Position numbers and translations under genes: made by a program. Positions 7,174 through 12,584 of a stretch of DNA of 20,369 nucleotides are shown here, in pieces; positions within the stretch are counted from its first letter, which is position 1; each line of letters starts with the position of its first letter. The stretch is from Microcaldota archaeon (lineage in GTDB: Archaea > Iainarchaeota > Iainarchaeia > JAADDC01): contig JALUER010000011.1 in the NCBI GenBank assembly GCA_027043825.1, positions 1 through 20,369 of the forward strand. Reading direction: 5' to 3'. The notes below the pieces were generated by a model. That model did no database searches and was not told where the DNA came from. It worked only from the letters and a program-made list of their open reading frames with translations.

Positions 7174-8208
7174 GTGGTGTTAGCCCTCAAGGTACCGAGA
7201 GAGGAGGCGGAGAAGGTCAGGAAGAGGCTCGTAGAGCTGGGGATCTTGGACAGGGACCACAGGGCCAAGAAGGAGGGGGATTTCGTCTACTTCCCGGTGA
7301 AGTCTCCCCTCGAGGGGTACGAGGCGGTCGAGATAGACCTACCAGCGGTGAGAAGGAAGCCCAGGGATATGGTGGAGGCGCTGAGCGGTCTTCTTTCCCC
7401 GGAAGAGGTGGAAAAGGTCACGAAGTCCTTTGATATCATCGGCCACGTGGCGGTCATAGAGATCCCGGAGGGGCTGAGGGACAAGGAGAAGCTCATAGCA
7501 GAGGCCATAATGAGGGTCCATCCCAACGTGAGAACGGTGGCGGTGGAGGAGGGCCCCCACGAGGGGCCTTTTCGGGTCCAGCCGGTGCGGGTGGTGGCAG
7601 GGGAGCCGAACCTGGTGACCACCTACCGGGAGCACGGCGTGAGGATGATGTTGGAGGTGGGGAAGGTTTACTTTTCCGTTCGCCACTCCTTTGAGAGGAA
7701 GAGGATAGCGGAGCAGGTGAGGCCAGGGGAGGTGGTGGCAGCCCTCTTCGCCGGAGTCGGGCCGTATCCCTTGGTCATAGCCAAGAAGCAGCCCCGCGTG
7801 AAGAAGATCTACGCCGTGGAACTGAACCCTGAGGCCTGGAAGTGGATGGTGAAGAACGTGGAGCTGAACAGGTTCCAGGAAAAGATCATCCCCGTCCTCG
7901 GTGACGTCCGGGACGTGGTGCCCCGGATGTTTCCAAAGATGGCGGATCGGGTGATCATGCCCCTCCCGAAGACGGCGGACACCTTCCTGGACGTCGCCAT
8001 GGAGGCGCTGAGGGAGGAGGGAGGCATCATCCACCTCTACACCTTTGGTCCGGCGGAGGACCCCTTCAAGGAGGGTGAGGAGAAGATCAGGGAGGTCGTG
8101 GAGGAGCACGGGTACTGCGTGAGGTTCCTCGAGGAGCGGAGAGTTGCCAACTACGCCCCCTACATCTGGAAGGTTGTCATAGACGCGTACGTCTTCCCGT
8201 GCAAGTAA
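7174..8208 (+). CDS. trm5: tRNA (guanine37-N1)-methyltransferase, Trm5/TYW2 family
   Basis: This 344-residue class I SAM methyltransferase methylates G37 next to the anticodon, a step needed for reading-frame maintenance and, in archaea, for wyosine synthesis on tRNA-Phe. A small N-terminal D1-like domain (about 1-60) precedes the linking domain. Then come the tRNA-contacting YREHG and VYFSVRHSFERKRIAEQV region (151-182) and the SAM site ALFAGVGPYPLVIA (190-203). Acidic AVELNPEAW (214-222) and GDVRDV (243-248) follow. The catalytic loop reads ADRVIMPLPKTAD (257-269), where some homologues carry N in place of the first P. Length fits archaeal Trm5b. The start is GTG at 7174, placed by the TATA element 27 nt upstream. 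It is followed by tRNA-Ser on the same strand. A TYW2-like paralogue is a less likely reading. Confidence 0.9.
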   Translation: MVLALKVPREEAEKVRKRLVELGILDRDHRAKKEGDFVYFPVKSPLEGYEAVEIDLPAVRRKPRDMVEALSGLLSPEEVEKVTKSFDIIGHVAVIEIPEGLRDKEKLIAEAIMRVHPNVRTVAVEEGPHEGPFRVQPVRVVAGEPNLVTTYREHGVRMMLEVGKVYFSVRHSFERKRIAEQVRPGEVVAALFAGVGPYPLVIAKKQPRVKKIYAVELNPEAWKWMVKNVELNRFQEKIIPVLGDVRDVVPRMFPKMADRVIMPLPKTADTFLDVAMEALREEGGIIHLYTFGPAEDPFKEGEEKIREVVEEHGYCVRFLEERRVANYAPYIWKVVIDAYVFPCK

Positions 8209-8210
8209 CA

Positions 8211-8228
8211 CATTAAAACTTCATTATG
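8211..8228 (+). promoter_or_regulatory. Probable promoter of tRNA-Ser
   Basis: The A/T-rich block between the trm5 stop and tRNA-Ser holds two candidate TATA sequences: ATTAAAACT (about 34 nt upstream of the tRNA 5' end) and TTCATTATGC (about 25 nt upstream). Either would give an initiation site at or just before the tRNA. I cannot say which is used. Confidence 0.45.
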
Positions 8229-8248
8229 CTTCCATCTTCTTGACCTGC

Positions 8249-8332
8249 GCCGGGGTGGCCGAGCGGACCAAGGCGCCGGACTCGAGATCCGGTGGGCGCA
8301 AGCCCGCGTGGGTTCGAATCCCACCCCCGGCG
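8249..8332 (+). tRNA. tRNA-Ser (anticodon CGA)
   Basis: An 84-nt cloverleaf with all arms paired. The acceptor GCCGGGG (8249-8255) pairs with CCCCGGC (8325-8331), and G8332 is the discriminator. The anticodon stem CCGGA/TCCGG closes loop CTCGAGA with anticodon CGA at 8283-8285, which reads UCG. The long variable arm (8293-8307, GGGC-GCAA-GCCC) is the class II feature expected for serine. The T-arm is GTGGG-TTCGAAT-CCCAC. No intron and no encoded CCA (TTG follows), as usual in many archaea. Confidence 0.96.
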
Positions 8333-8334
8333 TT

Positions 8335-8368
8335 GCGGTCTAACAACCCCCGCGTACTAACAGACCGC
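8335..8368 (+). other. Hairpin directly after tRNA-Ser
   Basis: GCGGTCT (8335-8341) pairs perfectly with AGACCGC (8362-8368) around a 20-nt loop. It begins 3 nt after the tRNA. There is no T-tract, so it is not an obvious terminator. It may be a processing or spacer structure between tRNA-Ser and the tRNA-like element downstream. Confidence 0.45.
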
Positions 8369-8451
8369 TGGAGGGTGTCCGAGCGGAGCGAGGGACGCCC
8401 TACATTCGTCCGGCCAAAGAAGTTGGCCGTTCGGTAATCCCACCCCCGGCG
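8367..8451 (+). pseudogene. tRNA-Ser-derived element (degenerate tandem copy with replaced middle)
   Basis: This 85-nt block sits about 120 bp downstream of tRNA-Ser and repeats both of its ends in order. GGGTGTCCGAGCGGA (8373-8387) matches tRNA-Ser 8253-8267 at 14 of 15 positions. AATCCCACCCCCGGCG (8436-8451) is identical to tRNA-Ser 8317-8332, and the preceding GTTCG also matches apart from a 2-nt insertion. The D-stem is kept as GTCC/GGAC, while the 5' acceptor strand is disturbed and the 5' half of the T-stem is gone. The centre is not tRNA-Ser sequence; it contains the two-hairpin element at 8393-8428. A functional tRNA is unlikely. It could be a decayed tandem duplicate, a tRNA-like RNA, or a scar of integration at the tRNA 3' end. 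Confidence 0.6.
8393..8428 (+). repeat. Two-hairpin structured element, copy A
   Basis: GGACG-CCCTACATT-CGTCC (8393-8411) forms a 5-bp hairpin. GGCCAA-AGAAG-TTGGCC (8412-8428) forms a second, immediately adjacent 6-bp hairpin. A copy at 20288-20323 has the first hairpin at 17 of 19 positions. There the second stem differs but remains fully paired around a nearly identical AGAA loop. The pattern is what a conserved RNA structure, or a DNA element read as a hairpin, would leave. No known RNA family is recognised. Confidence 0.55.
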
Positions 8452-8493
8452 CTACTACCTGCGCGGGCCCAAGTAGAGAAGGAACGCCCTTTA

Positions 8494-9123
8494 TTACTCT
8501 ACCCACGATAATTTCCGGATAATCCATAATCCCCCGCCGTTTTTGTCTCCGTGGCGCTGGATCGCATCGTAAAGTTCCTCGTAGGAAAATTCCAATAACT
8601 TCCAACCATCTCCGTCCGTATCCACAAGGACCAGAGAGTCCTCTTTTACTTCGTCCACAGCGCAGACGTGTCCATACTTCTGCCTCTCATACACCACCTG
8701 GCAACAGACAATCACATCGGTGTCGTCCCTGTCATAGACCTTAAGGATTTTCTTCAGGTGTTCTGGAGATTTTATCTCAGACGCCGCCACGTAGATCTCC
8801 ATAAAGGGCAAATTATGTCGAAGGAAAAAGGTATTTATACCACCAGCGATCCGGTTCACCTGTGTTCCAAGCAGAAAACCAAGGTACTCGTGGGTATAAT
8901 CTGGGGTGTCGGTGATGTACTCTCTCGGCACACGTATGGCACAATCTGGACAGTCTTCGCAGTCCTCTGGGACGAGAAGGCCTAACTCGCAGGCAATCAT
9001 ACACTGATCGAAGTCCCTTATCCCATGCCTCCTCAGAATCATCTCAAGGGTTGCCCCTACGCAACAATAATCCTCTTGCTCAATGTATTCATACCTCTTC
9101 GGGTCTCGATCGATTCGTTTCAT
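8494..9123 (-). CDS. Papain-like / C39-like cysteine-peptidase-fold protein with a Cys cluster
   Basis: The protein has 209 residues from the ATG at 9123; an in-frame ATG at 9144 would add seven. Numbering here is from that longer start. The N-terminal EQEDYCCVGATLEMILRRHG (22-41) has the Q-x4-C arrangement of C39/papain-like enzymes, with Q23 as oxyanion-hole residue and C28 (or C27) as nucleophile. YGHVCAVDEV (157-166) supplies H159, and VDTDGDG (174-180) an Asp. No export signal is seen, so it should be cytoplasmic. An extra cysteine group (C48, C52, and C62-x2-C65-x2-C68) could bind metal or an Fe-S cluster. The 9123 start is favoured by GGTGG just upstream. The gene stands alone between two tRNA genes and is visibly more A/T-rich than its neighbours, suggesting later acquisition. 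Substrate unknown. Confidence 0.75.
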   Translation of the reverse strand: MKRIDRDPKRYEYIEQEDYCCVGATLEMILRRHGIRDFDQCMIACELGLLVPEDCEDCPDCAIRVPREYITDTPDYTHEYLGFLLGTQVNRIAGGINTFFLRHNLPFMEIYVAASEIKSPEHLKKILKVYDRDDTDVIVCCQVVYERQKYGHVCAVDEVKEDSLVLVDTDGDGWKLLEFSYEELYDAIQRHGDKNGGGLWIIRKLSWVE

Positions 9124-9214
9124 CCTTCCACCCCACATCACCATAACCCGCGGTCGAGTTCCTGAAGGATGGGCTTAGTAGCTGCCTCGGCCACACTGAT
9201 ATTTCGTCAGGTTC

Positions 9215-9241
9215 TCGTATTAAATGACACCGCTATGTCAT
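9215..9241 (-). promoter_or_regulatory. Possible promoter and operator of the C39-like gene
   Basis: On the minus strand a TATA-like CATTTAATAC (about 9215-9225) lies about 95 nt upstream of the start. Just upstream of it is an inverted repeat, ATGACA (9224-9229) and TGTCAT (9236-9241) around a 6-nt spacer, at the place where TFB or a regulator would bind. If used, transcription would start near 9193, leaving a leader of roughly 70 nt, unlike the leaderless genes elsewhere in the window. Confidence 0.35.
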
Positions 9242-9256
9242 CCTCAAAAACCCCGT

Positions 9257-9398
9257 AGTGCGTGGGTCCCAGCAAGGCCGAAGAGCGCTCTCCAGAGGAA
9301 GGAAAAGAGGGGAGGGGAATCAGGAGTTCCCAAGAAGATTTCGCAGTGCGTCCGGTCGCAAGGCCGGACCCGCTCCGGGGTTATAGGGGCGGAGCCCC
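9257..9398. repeat. GC-rich hairpin region downstream of tRNA-Phe
   Basis: No coding sequence is seen between the C39-like gene and tRNA-Phe. A strong 8-bp hairpin GTCCGGTC-GCAA-GGCCGGAC (9350-9369) has a GNRA loop on the plus strand. A second, GCTCCG/CGGAGC, lies at about 9372-9395. The string AGTGCGT...GCAAGGCC occurs twice (9257-9279 and 9345-9365). The block 9377-9398, read on the minus strand, matches 20347-20368 at 19 of 22 positions. On the minus strand a pyrimidine-rich stretch with TTTT (near 9304) could terminate the tRNA transcript. Confidence 0.45.
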
Positions 9399-9404
9399 CC
9401 ATAG

Positions 9405-9478
9405 TGGGGCCGCGGGGATTTGAACCCCGGACACACCGGTCTTCAGCCGGTCGCTCTCCCGGGCTGAGCTACGGCCCC
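9405..9478 (-). tRNA. tRNA-Phe (anticodon GAA)
   Basis: A 74-nt cloverleaf. Acceptor GGGGCCG pairs with CGGCCCC, with discriminator A at 9405. The D-arm is GCTC/GAGC, and the anticodon arm ACCGG-CTGAAGA-CCGGT carries GAA at 9444-9442. The T-arm is CGGGG-TTCAAAT-CCCCG. It has a short variable loop, no intron and no encoded CCA. An A/T-rich TTTAAATTTTAA (minus, 9520-9508) about 36 nt upstream is the likely TATA box. Confidence 0.96.
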
Positions 9479-9507
9479 CCATCATTTACAAGAAAATTGG
9501 GAAGGAA

Positions 9508-9520
9508 GTTAAAATTTAAA
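9508..9520 (-). promoter_or_regulatory. TATA-like promoter of tRNA-Phe
   Basis: The only strong A/T block between the FBP aldolase/phosphatase stop and tRNA-Phe reads TTTTAAATTTTAAC on the minus strand. It is centred about 36 nt from the mature 5' end, which would give a leader of about 10 nt before processing. Confidence 0.5.
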
Positions 9521-9535
9521 AGGAAGGGGGAAGCT

Positions 9536-10645
9536 CTAAAGTTTCTCGAAGCGGTCCTTGAGCTTCTCCAGAACTGCTGGCATGGTGGTGTACTCCAGGT
9601 CGTGGAAGGAGACCCTATGGGGCTCGAAGGGTCCGTGGCGGCGCATGTAATCAGCTATTTCATTAGCTATCTCCCTTGCCCTGTCGAAGGACGGATCGTC
9701 GAACATGTCCTCTGGGCCCACGAGCATGCCGTTCTTGACCTGGTAGCCCAGCGCTATTACCCTCGGTGGGCCGTCGAACCTGGTGGGTTTGGCGTCCCTG
9801 ACGCTCACCGGCATGAGTGGACCCCAGTGGGAGCCCCTCATCCAGCCGGCGACCAGGTGGGGGAAGGCAAAGGGCTCCATTACCTCCCCCACGGCGGGAA
9901 GGCCGTGCTGGGCCCTCACCACCATCACGGGATCGTCCTTGCCCACGTAGCGGCCCGCCTCCTCGTAAAGCCGCTCGGTGGAGGCCACGGCAACTGGCTC
10001 GTCCTTGGAGATGAGGTGGCCCTCCTTGGGAAAGACCCGCTTGATGGCGAACCTCCCCGGCGAACCAATCAGGGCAAGGAGGTCGTACATCTCCTCGGGG
10101 GTGCTCAGGAAGACCCGCTTGTGCTCTATGAGGTCCCATACCTCGAAGCGGAAGCCCATGTGGAGGTGGGGGTCGATGATGAGCCCCGCCGTGTTGAAGG
10201 GATCCGCGAAGATCCTGAAGAGGGGGAGGTTCCAGGCACCTGCCTCGGTCTTGTCGGCGGCGAAGACGATGACGGGCTCAGAGGGCCTCTCCTCAAAATT
10301 CATCTCCGCCACGCCTGGTCCCATGCCCCTAACGTTGCCGGAGAAGGCTTCCTTGAGGAGGTCCTGACCGGCTCCGTAGAGCCCCATCTCCTTGGCCACC
10401 TCTGCGGCGGCCTTGAAGACTTCCCAGGCAAGTCCGTGGACGTCCGGGTTGTCTTCCCCTCTGTCGTGGGTCATAATGAGAACCAAGTCGTCGCCCACGT
10501 GCGAAACATCGAAATCAAATATAACCTCGTCCTTGGCCTCCTCGAGGATGCCCCAGGCAACCTCTTCCAGCTCCTCGGGGACCACGTGGTGGCCAACGAG
10601 GCCCCCCACGTCCGCCTTTATCACGGATAACGTTACCTTCGTCAT
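9536..10645 (-). CDS. fbp: Fructose-1,6-bisphosphate aldolase/phosphatase
   Basis: This bifunctional gluconeogenic enzyme condenses dihydroxyacetone phosphate with glyceraldehyde-3-phosphate and then removes the 1-phosphate to give fructose-6-phosphate. The 369-residue length is typical. Recognisable segments are the N-terminal TLSVIKADVGGLVGHH (5-20), with the Mg-binding D and H, DLVLIMTHDRG (53-63) and DPHLHMGFRFEVWDL (158-172). YVGKDDP (233-239) holds Y233 and K236, corresponding to the Tyr and Schiff-base Lys described for this family. GSHWGPLMPV and ALGYQVKNGML complete the pattern. It is monocistronic, with a TATA-like CCCTTTTATT about 26 nt before the ATG. It lies just downstream of the operon encoding triosephosphate isomerase, which makes its substrates. 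A heat-stable, one-enzyme route to F6P is a hallmark of archaea and deep-branching bacteria. Confidence 0.96.
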   Translation of the reverse strand: MTKVTLSVIKADVGGLVGHHVVPEELEEVAWGILEEAKDEVIFDFDVSHVGDDLVLIMTHDRGEDNPDVHGLAWEVFKAAAEVAKEMGLYGAGQDLLKEAFSGNVRGMGPGVAEMNFEERPSEPVIVFAADKTEAGAWNLPLFRIFADPFNTAGLIIDPHLHMGFRFEVWDLIEHKRVFLSTPEEMYDLLALIGSPGRFAIKRVFPKEGHLISKDEPVAVASTERLYEEAGRYVGKDDPVMVVRAQHGLPAVGEVMEPFAFPHLVAGWMRGSHWGPLMPVSVRDAKPTRFDGPPRVIALGYQVKNGMLVGPEDMFDDPSFDRAREIANEIADYMRRHGPFEPHRVSFHDLEYTTMPAVLEKLKDRFEKL

Positions 10646-10666
10646 GGGGCCATAAGGTAGAGGGGG

Positions 10667-10676
10667 AATAAAAGGG
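10667..10676 (-). promoter_or_regulatory. TATA-like promoter of FBP aldolase/phosphatase
   Basis: CCCTTTTATT on the minus strand is centred about 26 nt upstream of the ATG at 10645, the spacing seen at the other leaderless genes here. It separates this gene from the upstream tpiA, whose stop is at 10690. Confidence 0.55.
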
Positions 10677-10689
10677 TTGTGCGGGGCTT

Positions 10690-11358
10690 CTACTCCTCGG
10701 CGGTGATTACTCCCTCGGCCAGCTCCAGGAGCTTGGAGTAGGGGTCTTTTGCCTTGGCAACGGCGGAGGCGAGGAGCACGCCGTAGGCCCCCAGTTCAAG
10801 GGACTTCACCACGTCTTCCCTCTTCGAGACACCCGCCCCCACGTAGACGACTCCCTCGATGAGGTCCACGCTCCTCTTCACCACCTCGGGCTTCGCCTCG
10901 GAGACGGATATCCCCGTGCCTATGAGCTCCGGTGGTTCGACGGCCACGGCGTCGGGCTGGAGATCCGAAACAGCCTTCCCCACCACCGGGTCGTTGGCGC
11001 AGACGATGGAGATGAGGTCCGCCTCCCTGAGGAGCTGTAGGGTGACCTCAATCTGATCGAGCCGGATGCGCCTTTCCGAGTGGTTGAGAAGGGTTCCCAC
11101 CGCGCCGGCGTCCTTTATGGCCTCCACTGTGACGCTGCCCGTGTGGGCGCCGGGCCGGACGGGGTCCACGTGCTGGGCGAAGACGGGGATCTCCACGGCG
11201 TCCGCGATCATCCGAAGGTCGACGTGCTGAGGGACAACACCCACGAGAACGCCTGTCTCCTCCCACACCTTCTCCGCGGCCCGGGAGATCTCCAGGGCCC
11301 TCTTTCCCAGCGCCTCCTTGTAGGCCTTGAAGTTCACGACGATGCGGGGGAGTTCCAT
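10690..11358 (-). CDS. tpiA: Triosephosphate isomerase (archaeal type)
   Basis: TIM interconverts dihydroxyacetone phosphate and glyceraldehyde-3-phosphate. Catalytic residues are in place: N9 and K11 in VVNFKAY, H93 in NHSERR and E141 in VAVEPPELIGTG, with the phosphate-binding GAGVSKREDV and GVLLASAVAKAKDP near the C-terminus. At 222 residues it has the compact length of archaeal TIMs, which lack some helices of the bacterial and eukaryotic enzymes. The ATG at 11358 overlaps the last 25 nt of the phosphomannomutase gene, indicating translational coupling. It is the last gene of the gltX-led operon. Together with the FBP aldolase/phosphatase it forms a gluconeogenic pair. Confidence 0.96.
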   Translation of the reverse strand: MELPRIVVNFKAYKEALGKRALEISRAAEKVWEETGVLVGVVPQHVDLRMIADAVEIPVFAQHVDPVRPGAHTGSVTVEAIKDAGAVGTLLNHSERRIRLDQIEVTLQLLREADLISIVCANDPVVGKAVSDLQPDAVAVEPPELIGTGISVSEAKPEVVKRSVDLIEGVVYVGAGVSKREDVVKSLELGAYGVLLASAVAKAKDPYSKLLELAEGVITAEE

Positions 11359-12584
11359 TCCACCACCCGGCGTATTAGAGCTGAGGTCCTATTAACCCTT
11401 TCCTCGTCCTCGCCCTCCACTAGCACCCTCCACTTCTTCGGCTCGGTCCGGGACTGCCTCAGGACCACCCGGACGTCCTTCCCCCTGACGTCGAAGCCAT
11501 CCAGCGTGAGGACCTCCTCCGGCTCCAGCTCCTTCACGATCCTCGAGGCGATCTTCTTGTCCATGAGAAGGGAGAAATTCTCCGCATGGGGAGGGGTGTA
11601 CTCCGTCTCGAAGGTGCCCTCGCCGGTTTCCAGGACCTTGAAGAAGGTGTAGAGGGGGTCGTCAATGTAGTTGAACTCCCTGAAGCCGAAGTGGCCCGAG
11701 TACTCGCCGAAGAAGTCGAATCCCATCCTGCTGGCCATCTCCTTGATGAGGGATCTGCCGGTGGGGGTCCGGACCACCTTCACGCCCAGGTCTTCCAGGT
11801 ACCGCTCCAGCTTCAGGGGCATCATCACCTCCAGGGCAACCTTCCTTCCCACCACACCGTTCTCCGCCAAGAAGGCCACGATCTCATCGCTTCCGAGCAC
11901 CCTCTTCTCGTAACGGAGGACGAGCCTGTCGGCGTCTCCGTCCAGGAGCGCTCCCCACTTGGTGGGGTACTTGAAGAGGTCTCTCTGGGACTCGGGGAGG
12001 GTGGGGTCCGGTGGGTGGTTCGGAAAGCGCCCATCTGGGACGCCGTTCACCACGTGGACGTCGAACTTCTCCCTGAGGAGGGGAATGAGTAGGTAGCCGG
12101 CGCCGTTGGAGGGGTCGAAGGTGAGGCTCACCCGCGGAACCTCCCACCCCCTGTAGAGCTCGAAGTAGCCGGAGAGGAGGTCTGGATCTAAGACGGCCCT
12201 AAAGGGGCGGGGCCCGGCGTCGGTCCTCTCGTAGGCCTTCCGGAGCTCCTCTATCTCACCGTGACTCCAGTCGAGCCCGTTGCTGTGGACGAACTTGACG
12301 CCGCAGTGGGAGGGGGGGTTGTGGGAGGCCGTGACCTGGACTGCCTCGGTGGAGGCCTTCCAGCCGTAGAAGTAGACCATGGGGGTGGTGGTGAAGCCCA
12401 GGTAGGTGATCTCCCCTCCAAAACCCCTCATGAGGTGCTGGGCAGCCAGGGGAGAGCATATCCTCACGTCGTGGCCCACCGCCAGGTCGTCGAAGAGCCT
12501 GGAGAGGGCGGTCCCCAGGCGCGTCATCCTCTCCGGATCGATTTCTTCCCCCCATACGCCCCTGATGTCGTAGAACCGGAACAT
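11334..12584 (-). CDS. manB: Phosphomannomutase/phosphoglucomutase (alpha-D-phosphohexomutase)
   Basis: This 416-residue phosphohexomutase interconverts hexose-6- and hexose-1-phosphates, probably mannose. All four functional loops are visible. The phosphoserine loop is TASHNPP (85-91, S87) and the Mg loop is DGDADR (215-220). The sugar-specificity loop is GEYSGH (293-298), where dual PMM/PGM enzymes usually have GEMSGH. The phosphate-binding loop is RQSRTEP (376-382). Length is slightly below the usual 450. The start codon abuts the stop of the upstream mannose-6-phosphate-isomerase-like cupin with no gap (TGA|ATG), so the two are co-expressed. With the cupin it would take fructose-6-phosphate via mannose-6-phosphate to mannose-1-phosphate for GDP-mannose and glycan synthesis. 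Substrate preference cannot be fixed from sequence. Confidence 0.93.
   Translation of the reverse strand: MFRFYDIRGVWGEEIDPERMTRLGTALSRLFDDLAVGHDVRICSPLAAQHLMRGFGGEITYLGFTTTPMVYFYGWKASTEAVQVTASHNPPSHCGVKFVHSNGLDWSHGEIEELRKAYERTDAGPRPFRAVLDPDLLSGYFELYRGWEVPRVSLTFDPSNGAGYLLIPLLREKFDVHVVNGVPDGRFPNHPPDPTLPESQRDLFKYPTKWGALLDGDADRLVLRYEKRVLGSDEIVAFLAENGVVGRKVALEVMMPLKLERYLEDLGVKVVRTPTGRSLIKEMASRMGFDFFGEYSGHFGFREFNYIDDPLYTFFKVLETGEGTFETEYTPPHAENFSLLMDKKIASRIVKELEPEEVLTLDGFDVRGKDVRVVLRQSRTEPKKWRVLVEGEDEERVNRTSALIRRVVEWNSPASS

Noticed and set aside
7339..8211. Minus-strand 290-codon frame opposite trm5
   Set aside because: His/Leu/Pro-rich shadow with no family features; trm5 is well supported.
8373..8405. 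Archaeal H/ACA guide RNA (stem GGGTGTCC/GGACGCCC followed by TACA)
   Set aside because: The stem-loop is too short for a pseudouridylation pocket and K-turn, the D-arm side is explained by tRNA-Ser similarity, and copy B lacks the upstream strand of this stem.
8240..8437. Small plus-strand frame spanning tRNA-Ser
   Set aside because: It overlaps the tRNA and the tRNA-like element and has no protein-like composition or promoter of its own.
9350..9404. SRP RNA or RNase P RNA fragment
   Set aside because: Only short GC-rich strings resemble them (such as CCCCTATAACCCC on minus); the conserved cores of either RNA are absent.
9224..10630. Long plus-strand open frame (468 codons) opposite FBP aldolase/phosphatase
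   Set aside because: The minus strand encodes a clear full-length enzyme. The plus frame runs across tRNA-Phe and is H/G/P/V-rich antisense sequence without family motifs.
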